Of a stretch of DNA of 46,165 nucleotides, positions 8,831 through 16,166 are shown one piece after another. Source of the DNA: an uncultured Bacteroidales bacterium (GTDB taxonomy: Bacteria; Bacteroidota; Bacteroidia; Bacteroidales; Paludibacteraceae). How positions within the stretch are numbered: position 1 is the first letter of the stretch; every line of letters begins with the position of its first letter. Under the pieces are notes generated by a model. The model did no database searches. It had not been told where the DNA came from and saw nothing but the letters and a program-made list of their open reading frames with translations. The DNA is taken from positions 1-46,165 of the forward strand of contig CAMJDT010000013.1 in the NCBI GenBank assembly GCA_946404495.1, read 5' to 3'. Made by a program: the position numbers and the translations under genes.

Positions 8831-11800
8831 TTAGAAGGTGAAGTTAACGCTAAGTGAATAACTGCGGGCCGCAGGATAGGAATAACTGTCCACGCCCGGG
8901 CATGCGGCATTGGTGCCTCCGGAGTTGACGTCCGGATCGAACCATGAGTACTTGGTAAAGGTCCATACATTGCCGATTGTGAAGTTGAAGTTGATTTTCT
9001 CGAGCCATTTCGCCGGGTTATTCCAATCGTACGAGAGGGTGATATATTTGATCTTGAGATACGAACCGTCTTCGACATAGCGGTCGGATAGCAACCAGGT
9101 GCGGTTGTAACCGGCCGTAGCTTTCGGCCAAAGGGCACCATCGGGGTTCTCTTTGGTCCAACGATGGTCGTAGGCTTCCTGCGTGATATTACCGATGTTA
9201 GACATCGTGATATCCGTCAGGTTGTAGTTAAGGATATCGTTGCCGTACGAACCTTGCAGCATGAAGGAGAGGGAGAGTCCTTTCCAACTGAGCTTACTCG
9301 TCAGCGCACCGGTGAACTTGGGATTGGTGTTTCCGATGATATCACGATCGGCTGCGGTAATCTGACCGTCATTATTGAGGTCGGCATAGATAATCTCACC
9401 GGTAGCGGGGTCGATACCTTCTTCCTTATAACCATAGAGCGTACCGATCGGACATCCGTTGCGTTGGAGGAAGACCTGATCGGCTTTCGACCAGAGCGAG
9501 GTAGCATATTGGTCTCCGTCGAGTCCGCCTATCTTATTACGGTTGAGCGAGAAGTTTGCATCGATATGCCAACGCCAATCGTCTTTGTCAATGACTTCTG
9601 CACCGAAGGTTAGTTCTACACCTTGGTTGGTGACATTACCGGAGTTGATGAGCATCTGGCTGAAACCTGACGAAGCAGGAATAGTCACCAGTTGCAGCAA
9701 GTCATAGGTACGCTTGTAGTAATAGTCAATGGTGAGGTTGAGGCGGTTGTTCAGAAAACCTATATCCAGACCGGCATCAAACTGGTTGGTGGTCTCCCAT
9801 TTGAGGTCCGGGTTGGTAGGACCGCGCCAGTCGATCATCGCTACCCCGCTCTCGAGCGAACCGTTATACGGATATTTGGCATCCGCAAACATCGTCAGCG
9901 TACGGTAGGCTCCGATAGCCTGATTACCGGTTTGGCCAAACGATACACGCCATTTCCAGTTGGATAGAACGTTCTGATCCAGCATCCATTTCTCATCGAT
10001 CATGCGCCAAGCGAAGGCTCCGGAGAAGAAGGGAGCCCATTTATGTTTGGGAGCAAACGACGACGATCCGTCTACGCGGGCGCTCGCCGTAAAGAGGTAG
10101 CGTCCCATCAGCGTGTAATTGACGCGGGCAAGGAATGATGCGAGCGACTGCACCGTAGAGGACGAGTTAACCACAGCACGGTCCAATGCCAACTGCATCG
10201 AGGCATCCCGGATGGCATCCGTCGGGAAATTGGTGGCCGTGACCGACTCACTCTCTCCCCGTCCGCGCTCGAAGGTAGCACCGGCTACGGCATTAATCGA
10301 GTGAAACTCATTGAACCGATGATCAAACATCAGCAGCGTCTCCGTCGTCAGCGAGCGCCAGATATTGGATGCCTTGCCGGCCTTGCCGTTATAGGGCGAT
10401 TTACCTTCCTGCGTATGGCGGTCATAATAGGTAGAGCGATGACCGTCGTTATAGCCGAGACCCAAGTTCTGACGGAGTTTCAACCACGGTTGGATCTTGA
10501 ACTCCAGATACGAACTGGAGAACCACGATATCTGCTTGAGTTGGTCTTTGGCACCGTTGATATAATTGACCGGGTTGGCTGCCAGCCAGTTCAGTTCATC
10601 CAGTTGCTCCGTCTGTTGGTGCACGCCATAGGTGGGCGGAAAGATGAGCGACGAACGGATGATGCCGGTGTTCTCGGAGTTAGTACGCTGGAAATCAGTG
10701 GTAGCATGCGTGAAATGTTGCGAGGTACCGATCTCAAACCAATTGGTGATATGCCAGCCGGTGTTGATACTCAGGCCGTAACGCTGATAGCCGGTGTTCT
10801 TGACGATACCGGTTGCGTCCGTATAGTTGCCTGAGAACGCGTAATAGCCTTTCTCCGTACCGCCGCTGACGGAGGCGTTATACTCCTGCGACCAACCGAG
10901 TTGGTAGATGGCATCCTGCCAGTCGGTACCGGCTACCTCATCTTTGTTACCATATCTATCTTCGCGTATACCCGGGTTAAGGAAGTCATCGGGTGACGGG
11001 TTATACGTACCCTGAGAATAAACGTATCCCGAACCGATATAGGGATATTCCCACTCTCCGCGATAGGGATTCTGCTGTGTGTAGCCTTCGTATAGGCGGC
11101 TGTTCTCCGCTGCTTCGTTCTGATACAATGCATAGTGGTAGGCATCCAGTACTTGCACCTTACGGGCTATCTGCTGCAGTGACCCCTTGATTCCCACTTC
11201 CACTTTCGGTTTGCCTTCCTTACCTTTCTTGGTCGTGATGATGACCACACCGTTCGCGCCGCGCGAACCGTAGATGGCTGTCGCCGAGGCATCCTTGAGC
11301 ACCTCTATCTTTTCTATTTCATTGGGGTTGAGCATAGAGAGGGGGTTCTGCGATTGGTTCTGTCCGGAGTTGGCACCCGATTGCGGCACACCGTTAGGAT
11401 CTGTTCCGTAGGGGATACCGTCTACAATATAGAGGGGTTGAGAGCTGGTGGTGAAGGAGTTGGCTCCGCGGATGGTGATACTCGTCGATCCGCCCGGAGC
11501 GGCATCCGAGGTACGTACATCCACGCCGGCTATCTTACCCTGCATGCTCATGGCTACGTCGGGAACACCGCCCGCCATCAGGTCTTCGGACTTAATCTGA
11601 CCTACCGAACCGCTGAGGTCGCGCTTCTTCATCACGCCGTATCCCACAACGACTACCTCTTCCATCACCTGTGTGTCCTCCATCAGCGTGACGTCGATAC
11701 GTTCCTTGCCGCGGATGTTAATCACTTGGGTCTTGTAACCCACCATCGACACCTGAATCATGAACTTGCCTTCCGGCACCTCGAGGGTGAAGTTACCGTC

Positions 11801-11965
11801 ATAGTCGGTAATCGTACCAACGGTAGTACCTACCACCAGCACCGAAGCGCCGATAGCCGATTCGTTGAGGGCGCCGTCTGTCACATGACCGATGACGGTC
11901 GTTTGTGCGTACGCGCATGTGAGCGTACATAGGCACATAGTAATAAGGAATAATCGTTTTATCAT
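8831..11965 (-). CDS. SusC/RagA family TonB-dependent outer-membrane transporter
   Basis: 1044 residues, typical for SusC. Signal peptide 1-20, then a carboxypeptidase-regulatory-like domain (about 23-100, with GTTVGTITDYDGNF and VSMVGYKTQ), the TonB plug (about 110-250) and a beta barrel ending in aromatic SVNFTF. The family signature LKDASATAIYGSRGANGVV is present near 223-241. It imports oligosaccharides using TonB energy together with the SusD lid protein downstream. Its ATG overlaps the TGA of the preceding gene by four bases (ATGA), indicating translational coupling. Substrate is inferred from the neighbouring GH26 and GH36 enzymes. Confidence 0.96.
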   Translation of the reverse strand: MIKRLFLITMCLCTLTCAYAQTTVIGHVTDGALNESAIGASVLVVGTTVGTITDYDGNFTLEVPEGKFMIQVSMVGYKTQVINIRGKERIDVTLMEDTQVMEEVVVVGYGVMKKRDLSGSVGQIKSEDLMAGGVPDVAMSMQGKIAGVDVRTSDAAPGGSTSITIRGANSFTTSSQPLYIVDGIPYGTDPNGVPQSGANSGQNQSQNPLSMLNPNEIEKIEVLKDASATAIYGSRGANGVVIITTKKGKEGKPKVEVGIKGSLQQIARKVQVLDAYHYALYQNEAAENSRLYEGYTQQNPYRGEWEYPYIGSGYVYSQGTYNPSPDDFLNPGIREDRYGNKDEVAGTDWQDAIYQLGWSQEYNASVSGGTEKGYYAFSGNYTDATGIVKNTGYQRYGLSINTGWHITNWFEIGTSQHFTHATTDFQRTNSENTGIIRSSLIFPPTYGVHQQTEQLDELNWLAANPVNYINGAKDQLKQISWFSSSYLEFKIQPWLKLRQNLGLGYNDGHRSTYYDRHTQEGKSPYNGKAGKASNIWRSLTTETLLMFDHRFNEFHSINAVAGATFERGRGESESVTATNFPTDAIRDASMQLALDRAVVNSSSTVQSLASFLARVNYTLMGRYLFTASARVDGSSSFAPKHKWAPFFSGAFAWRMIDEKWMLDQNVLSNWKWRVSFGQTGNQAIGAYRTLTMFADAKYPYNGSLESGVAMIDWRGPTNPDLKWETTNQFDAGLDIGFLNNRLNLTIDYYYKRTYDLLQLVTIPASSGFSQMLINSGNVTNQGVELTFGAEVIDKDDWRWHIDANFSLNRNKIGGLDGDQYATSLWSKADQVFLQRNGCPIGTLYGYKEEGIDPATGEIIYADLNNDGQITAADRDIIGNTNPKFTGALTSKLSWKGLSLSFMLQGSYGNDILNYNLTDITMSNIGNITQEAYDHRWTKENPDGALWPKATAGYNRTWLLSDRYVEDGSYLKIKYITLSYDWNNPAKWLEKINFNFTIGNVWTFTKYSWFDPDVNSGGTNAACPGVDSYSYPAARSYSLSVNFTF

Positions 11966-13119
11966 TGCGCAGATAGTATTTCGATTTTGGTTAACGTAAA
12001 TCCTACACCGGTGAGGATGAATCCGCGGGTCTTGACTTGATCCAATGCAACTGCATCGAACATATAGACCACATCATTACCGTCCAGCGGGTAATATATC
12101 GGTTCCGGAGCTCCAGTGATCTCACTCCAGTTGCGTCCTTCTCGTAGTGACAGCTGCGGCGTCACACCTGCCGCCTTGGCCGTCGGATCGAGCGTATAAG
12201 ATATGATCAGTACATCGTTCTCCGTGCATTTCTGGAAAGGAGCTGCCGAGATGCGCAGGTTACCGCTCCAGTCATTGGGGAACAGTTTCTCGCCGTGGAA
12301 GATCTCACCGGGTTGAAGGATATACTCTTTCGGTGCCCGCTGCGCCTCAGAATAGTCTTCGCTCACCTCGCCCACAAACTGGACCAAACCGATTTTGTCT
12401 AGGCAATAACCTTTGCCGCCCACTCGCATTGCGGTATTCATCGTATTACCCGCCAGTTGCAGTTTGAGTTGCAGTGCTTGATCGTAGATATACCATGTGT
12501 AGGCGTCGCCACCTACAGGCACTCCGTCCACCGACGGATCCAGCACATTCCATGTCATATCGCTCAACTTCATGGCGGCTCCGGCTTGCGCCTTGCTGAT
12601 ATGAAAACGGATTGCATCGCCTTCACGCAGGTGGACGAAGGCCTTGCCGGGGATTTCGGCATTGACGCTCCAGTCATTTTTCATCATCACACTCGGACCG
12701 CGCCAGACGATAGTCTCTTGATAGTCGGATGCTTCGCTCAGCGTCACCTGCGTGATGCGATAGTCGTGTCCGCCGATGGCTATACCGTGCTCACGTGCGA
12801 CGGCAAGAATATCGTCCGTCAGCGTCATGCGGAACGGACCATTGATGCCGAAATAGGCGTATTCAGGTGCGATGCCCTGCCAATTGGTCGGATTTTGGAA
12901 CGCACCCTGTGCCGTACGTTTGGCGTGGTCGTTATAGACCGTCAACACATCACCGACTTTGGCATCCGCAAAATGACGCGCCTCCAGCACAATGTTATCC
13001 TTCCACGCCTTTCCGATCGTCTTCGGGCCGATGAGGATTGTCCGTTCCGTAGCGTAAAGAGTACAGAATACAGAGTACAGAATACAGACTGATAATGCTA
13101 TGTATCTTTTAACTTTCAT
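11962..13119 (-). CDS. modular secreted protein with three glycan-binding-like modules, no sorting tail
   Basis: 385 residues from the ATG complementary to 13117-13119, the start of a good signal peptide (MKVKRYIALSVC...); an earlier in-frame start adds five residues. It begins 16 bp after the GH26 stop and overlaps susC by 4 bp. Three modules of about 110-125 residues fill the mature protein, closing with GIAIGGHDYRITQVTL, MRVGGKGYCLDKIGLV and GFILTGVGFTLTKIEIL. Unlike its relatives in the locus it stops right after the third module, with no lipobox and no C-terminal tail, so its location is uncertain. The signal peptide is encoded partly by a 14-bp tandem repeat (13058-13085). Function is inferred to be mannan binding. 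Confidence 0.7.
   Translation of the reverse strand: MKVKRYIALSVCILYSVFCTLYATERTILIGPKTIGKAWKDNIVLEARHFADAKVGDVLTVYNDHAKRTAQGAFQNPTNWQGIAPEYAYFGINGPFRMTLTDDILAVAREHGIAIGGHDYRITQVTLSEASDYQETIVWRGPSVMMKNDWSVNAEIPGKAFVHLREGDAIRFHISKAQAGAAMKLSDMTWNVLDPSVDGVPVGGDAYTWYIYDQALQLKLQLAGNTMNTAMRVGGKGYCLDKIGLVQFVGEVSEDYSEAQRAPKEYILQPGEIFHGEKLFPNDWSGNLRISAAPFQKCTENDVLIISYTLDPTAKAAGVTPQLSLREGRNWSEITGAPEPIYYPLDGNDVVYMFDAVALDQVKTRGFILTGVGFTLTKIEILSAQ
13058..13088. repeat. 14-bp tandem repeat inside a signal-peptide coding region
   Basis: AGAGTACAGAATAC occurs twice in direct tandem, followed by a partial third AGA. It encodes part of the hydrophobic core of the signal peptide of the 11962-13119 gene (CILYSVFCTLY on the minus strand). 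The unit length is not a multiple of three, so gain or loss of one copy would break the frame. Confidence 0.85.
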
Positions 13120-13135
13120 CTTTCCACTTTCCACC

Positions 13136-14236
13136 TTACTTCATTAATCGTTTCACATCCTCTCGTGTCAGTACCAATCCGCTACCGATGGCGTTCTGCC
13201 ACCAGGCTTCGCCGGCAAACTGGTGTTCGTCACTCGTGCCGGCATTATAATGATAATCATACCAGGTCATGAACCAGCTCCAGCGACTGCCTTCAGCCCA
13301 TATGTCCGACCACAGCGACATATCCACATCATCCCCGTTGCCGCATTCGGCGAGCGCAATGAGTTTGTCGGGATACGTCGTCTTGAGCGTCTTGTATTCC
13401 TTGGCAAGCGGATATTGCAGTGCGTAGTAGTTATCGCGACCTACCACATCCACCACGTCCGCACCCGGATACCACTCGTCATCATTGATCTGTGAGGTCC
13501 ACACCCAGATGAGATTGTTCAGTTTATGATAGTTAACCAATCGGTCATACATGAATCGCCAAAGCTGTTTATACACCTCCGGTCCTTGTGCCCCCCACCA
13601 GAACCAAGCCTTACCGCCCGCAAACTCCGTGCTATTTCCTGCTGCCTCATGCAGCGGACGCCAGATAACGGGAATGCCTAACTTCTGCATCTTCTTTAGA
13701 TATCCTGCCACTTGGTCTATGTCCTTCACCATGCGTCTGTACGCATCGGAGGTAGGGTCATTGATCTTCGAAGCATCAAAACTCGTCTCGCCCGGTTCGG
13801 TGCCCGGTGAACAGGTCATGTTCGTACCGTTATTCGCGGGCACCTGCCAATGCCACATGCAACCTACTATTCCGCCCGCATTATACCACTCCGTCACAGG
13901 GGTCATATCGCTGTAATCGAGCCATCCTTGCTGATTCACATCTTTCGATGCATGGATATTGATGAAATCAAACACGTTCAGCGCAGGGTACTGACCGGTC
14001 CACTGATACACGTTCTCTGCCTCACGTGTGTTCCAATCAATATTAGCTACCACTCCGGATAGGGATTTCTCTCCATACTGCGCGCATAACACACCCCAAA
14101 GCTGCTGCGTCTCGGCAGTGGCATTGGGGTTGCACAAAGTATAGGGTACAGTCGTTGGTTCGGGATCAGGCGTATTCTGAGCCGTACAACTCACGGATAA
14201 GAATAGCATCGAAAATAGCAGAATTGTGTTTCTCAT
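13136..14236 (-). CDS. GH26 endo-beta-1,4-mannanase, probable lipoprotein
   Basis: 366 residues from the ATG complementary to 14234-14236. A longer frame from a TTG at 14263 is rejected because that TTG lies in the -7 promoter box. The signal is MRNTILLFSMLFLSVSC, with a plausible lipid-anchor Cys although the lipobox is imperfect. GH26 features: MWHWQVP, IPVIWRPLHEAAG with the expected acid/base Glu (about 197 from this start), WFWWG, and LIALAECGN with the expected nucleophile Glu (about 297). It should cut beta-1,4-mannan at the cell surface. It is the first enzyme gene of the locus, directly behind the regulated promoter. The second GH26 at the left edge may differ in cleavage mode. Confidence 0.93.
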   Translation of the reverse strand: MRNTILLFSMLFLSVSCTAQNTPDPEPTTVPYTLCNPNATAETQQLWGVLCAQYGEKSLSGVVANIDWNTREAENVYQWTGQYPALNVFDFINIHASKDVNQQGWLDYSDMTPVTEWYNAGGIVGCMWHWQVPANNGTNMTCSPGTEPGETSFDASKINDPTSDAYRRMVKDIDQVAGYLKKMQKLGIPVIWRPLHEAAGNSTEFAGGKAWFWWGAQGPEVYKQLWRFMYDRLVNYHKLNNLIWVWTSQINDDEWYPGADVVDVVGRDNYYALQYPLAKEYKTLKTTYPDKLIALAECGNGDDVDMSLWSDIWAEGSRWSWFMTWYDYHYNAGTSDEHQFAGEAWWQNAIGSGLVLTREDVKRLMK

Positions 14237-14260
14237 AACAGCGTTTTTTAATTCACGCTG

Positions 14261-14268
14261 CAAAATTA
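14261..14268 (-). promoter_or_regulatory. -7 box of the mannan locus promoter, lacking a -33 TTG
   Basis: The minus strand reads TAATTTTG, matching the Bacteroidota -7 consensus TAnnTTTG, 24 bp before the GH26 ATG. Seven other promoters in this window have TTG exactly 20 bp upstream of this box; here that place (14289-14291) reads CAG and is overlapped by the word at 14290-14302. This suggests a promoter that depends on an activator. Confidence 0.75.
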
Positions 14269-14289
14269 CTGCTTTTTCCCGATATATAC

Positions 14290-14302
14290 TGACACTTTTT
14301 TA
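14290..14302 (-). promoter_or_regulatory. putative regulator-binding site in front of the mannan locus
   Basis: The minus strand reads TAAAAAAGTGTCA. The identical 13 bases occur at 15202-15214 on the plus strand, so the only two copies noticed bracket the AraC-type gene. Here the word covers the -33 position of the locus promoter, where an AraC-type activator would contact RNA polymerase. Assignment to the neighbouring regulator is inference. Confidence 0.5.
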
Positions 14303-14309
14303 GCAGATG

Positions 14310-15194
14310 TTACACTATTACTTTTGTCTTGGCATATTTTTCTCGAAATTCGGTCGGAGAACAGCCCTTTCGTTTCTTAAAAAGACGGTTGAAATTCGTC
14401 AATGTATTGAAACCGCAGGAGAAACAGATCTGCGAAACAGGTTCGTTGGTATCAATGAGTTTGCGAGCCGCATGCCCGAGACGTATATCTACGATATATT
14501 CCGCCAGCGTCTTGCCCGTACGCAACTTGAAGAACCGCGAGAAGGCAGTAGGCGACATGCTGACCATTGCACTAAGCTGCTCTAAGCGGATCTCCTCGAT
14601 ATAATGGCTTGTGATATACTCTTTTACCTTTGCCACACGCCTACTCTCTGTATTGGGTTGGACACGGGCGAAAGAGGACGAGGACAATTCGCGGGCATCA
14701 TCAAACTTGGATAATTCATAGAGAATTTGGAAGAGTTCCATCATTGCATAGAAGCCCTCCTTAATCTGTGATAATTTAAGCAGGCGGGGATAAATCGTCA
14801 TGATTGCAGAAAGCGGGAAAGAGAGGCCTCGTTCGGCACGGCAGAACATCTTCTTGACGGACTGCATCGGATTGGTATCAAAGATCCTATCCTTATGGAA
14901 ATCTATGGTAAACTGAATGGTAATCTCATGTATATCATCGTTTTTACACACCCCTTGTCCCCACATATGTTCGAGATTCGGGGAGGTAATCAGCACCAAA
15001 TCATAGTCGCCAATCTCTTCTACAGAATCACCTACGATGCGTTCACAACCCGCTCCGTGCTCCACGAAGTTCAATTCAAACAGTTCATGTCGATGCAGCG
15101 GAAAGTCGTAGTAGGCTTTATGCCTATCTGCCACATACATAAAATCGTGTTCTTCCAACGGCGTTATTTCCTGTAAGATGTTTTTTTCTTCCAT
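14310..15194 (-). CDS. AraC family transcriptional regulator of the mannan locus
   Basis: 294 residues. The N-terminal part (about 1-150) looks like the cupin-type sensor of AraC regulators (FPLHRHELFELNFVEHG near 32-48). The C-terminal part (about 195-290) holds two helix-turn-helix motifs: IRLEQLSAMVSMSPTAFSRF, then EPVSQICFSCGFNTLTNFNR followed by FKKRKGCSPTEFRE, the classical AraC signature. It lies just upstream of the locus on the same strand and probably senses a mannan-derived oligosaccharide. A shared 13-bp word in front of both this gene and the GH26 gene supports control of the locus and of itself. Its transcript can read into the locus because no hairpin is seen between them. Confidence 0.93.
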   Translation of the reverse strand: MEEKNILQEITPLEEHDFMYVADRHKAYYDFPLHRHELFELNFVEHGAGCERIVGDSVEEIGDYDLVLITSPNLEHMWGQGVCKNDDIHEITIQFTIDFHKDRIFDTNPMQSVKKMFCRAERGLSFPLSAIMTIYPRLLKLSQIKEGFYAMMELFQILYELSKFDDARELSSSSFARVQPNTESRRVAKVKEYITSHYIEEIRLEQLSAMVSMSPTAFSRFFKLRTGKTLAEYIVDIRLGHAARKLIDTNEPVSQICFSCGFNTLTNFNRLFKKRKGCSPTEFREKYAKTKVIV

Positions 15195-15201
15195 AGCATG
15201 T

Positions 15202-15214
15202 TAAAAAAGTGTCA
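15202..15214 (+). promoter_or_regulatory. second copy of the putative regulator-binding word, in the araC-type leader
   Basis: TAAAAAAGTGTCA, identical to 14290-14302 but inverted relative to the direction of transcription. It lies between the -7 box (15247-15254) and the ATG (15194), roughly 25-40 bp after the expected transcription start, a position suited to autorepression. Confidence 0.45.
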
Positions 15215-15246
15215 TTCAGTTTTCTACTATAACCAAATTTAGGCTG

Positions 15247-15277
15247 CAAAGGTACGACTTTTTTTTCACATATGCAA
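15247..15277 (-). promoter_or_regulatory. promoter of the AraC-type regulator gene
   Basis: On the minus strand TTG (15275-15277) is followed after 20 bp by TACCTTTG (15254 down to 15247), a full match to the Bacteroidota -33/-7 consensus. The sequence between the boxes resembles that of the promoter at 45882-45912. Confidence 0.8.
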
Positions 15278-15278
15278 G

Positions 15279-15314
15279 AAAAATCGCAGAAATCTTGCGA
15301 AATCTGCGATTTTT
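15279..15314. terminator. hairpin terminator between the orphan gene remnant and the regulator gene
   Basis: AAAAATCGCAGA and TCTGCGATTTTT form a perfect 12-bp stem with a 12-base loop, A-rich on one side and T-rich on the other, so it can act on either strand. It follows the minus-strand reading frame at 15392-15692. A close relative is at 45914-45949, after the paralogous gene end. Confidence 0.75.
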
Positions 15315-15316
15315 CG

Positions 15317-15386
15317 GCTTTGGCTATTGGCGTTGGCGTTAGCTATTTCAGCCAATGACAGCCAATGCCAATGCCAACAGCCAATG
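15317..15386. repeat. word-repeat of TTGGC and GCCAA units forming an inverted repeat
   Basis: The first half reads as repeated TTGGC(T/G) words (GGCTTTGGCTATTGGCGTTG), the second half as repeated GCCAAT words (CAGCCAATGCCAATGCC...). The halves are largely complementary and could fold into an imperfect long hairpin. No reading frame is supported. Confidence 0.7.
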
Positions 15387-15391
15387 TTACA

Positions 15392-15692
15392 CTAGCCCTG
15401 GTGCTGCTGATCGTACTTGTCCAGCTCTTGCGCCCAGATGTAGGCCTTCAAGGTGGGTTGGCCACCGGCGAGGTCCTTCTGTGCACGCCAAGCGGCAATG
15501 TCGGCTGCCTGTTTCGACACGTCGTGCAGACGGGTGTTGACCGCCCTTCTTGGGCTTACTCAGTGCGCCGGAATTCGTTTGCTCGGAGCGTTTGCTCCGA
15601 GAAGGGGACGAAGGATCGGGGACGGCAGCATTTCCCGAATTCAATTCGGGAGAAACAGACGGAGAGATATTGCGGATCAACTTGTAATACAT
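15392..15692 (-). pseudogene. frameshifted orphan gene, paralogue of the gene at the right edge
   Basis: An ATG complementary to 15690-15692 opens a frame starting MYYKLIRNISPSV; about 50 codons later (near 15545) the frame must shift by one base to reach a second part that ends at TAG 15392-15394. The second part contains TRLHDVSKQAADIAAWRAQK and then GGQPTLKAYIWAQELDKYDQ. It matches the end of the partial gene at 46072-46165 at almost every residue, which supports the second frame as the real one. Removing one G from the GGCGGTC run joins the halves into about 99 residues. The linker between them is low-complexity and is encoded by two of the hairpins described at 15582-16060. No function is recognised. 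Confidence 0.55.
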
Positions 15693-16060
15693 AAAATCAA
15701 AAATTACTCAGTGGGTAATGCGCTCAAAAATGAGCGCAAATGGAACGACATTCATCGCGGGTATTGCTCGCCGAGTTAAAGGCGAGAGCAGAACCTAATT
15801 CGGTGGGGTCATTTTGCTCGCCGAGTTAGCGGCGAGAGCAGAACCCGGAGCAGGTCATGGCGGCAAAAATGCCGCCAAATGGAACGCCTCACAGCGGGTG
15901 ATGGCGGCACGGTCTGTGACCGAGACGTAAATGCCGCCAAAGTGCACAATGCGGGATAGCGGGATACCGTGATACCGTAGAAGAATCTGCGGCCGCACTC
16001 AATCTGCCAAAATGGCAGGGGGATGGGGTTGGCATAGTTTTTGCGCTTGGAATGGCGCAA
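15582..16060. repeat. array of short hairpins with differing arms in similar flanks
   Basis: Nine inverted repeats in about 480 bp: 15582-15601, 15633-15651, 15720-15737, 15766-15789, 15816-15839, 15859-15876, 15903-15938, 16004-16018 and 16041-16060. Arms are mostly 6-9 bp and perfect. GCGCTCA-AAAA-TGAGCGC and GGCGGCA-AAAA-TGCCGCC share the loop and are both followed at once by AAATGGAACG, although the arms differ. Two others share a 32-bp direct repeat with a 50-bp period (15764-15795, 15814-15845). Several are preceded by GGGT plus three bases ending in T. The 15903-15938 copy holds a second perfect hairpin (CGGTC-TGT-GACCG) in its loop. Apart from the two hairpins in the remnant gene, this stretch has no supported gene. 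A GGGATACCG word-repeat sits at 15953-15978. Confidence 0.75.
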
Positions 16061-16080
16061 ACAATTTTGATAAGAAAAAA

Positions 16081-16130
16081 CAATATACTAAATTTGGATA
16101 AAATAAAAGACAATATACTAAATTTGGATA
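16081..16130 (+). promoter_or_regulatory. duplicated promoter segment before htpG
   Basis: CAATATACTAAATTTGGATA occurs twice (16081-16100 and 16111-16130), a perfect 20-bp direct repeat with a 30-bp period. Each copy carries TAAATTTG (16089-16096, 16119-16126), a match to the -7 consensus TAnnTTTG. A TTTTG at 16065-16069 can serve as the -33 element of the first copy. Related AA-n-TTGGATAA words flank both sides (16062-16074, 16139-16149). The arrangement suggests two start sites for the htpG transcript. Confidence 0.6.
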
Positions 16131-16166
16131 AGAAATAAAGTTGGATAATTAAAAATACGATATACT

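Noticed and set aside
14237..14263. TTG start extending the GH26 protein by nine residues
   Set aside because: The TTG is part of the TAATTTTG promoter box, so it would not be inside the mRNA; the ATG at 14236 gives a proper signal peptide.
15582..16060. CRISPR array or integron attC-like cassette array
   Set aside because: Repeats are not identical, spacings vary, no cas genes or integrase are nearby, and no constant core site was found.
15453..16113. Several frames of 70-110 codons within the hairpin array
   Set aside because: They run through inverted repeats on both strands, resemble no protein, and have no supported start or promoter.
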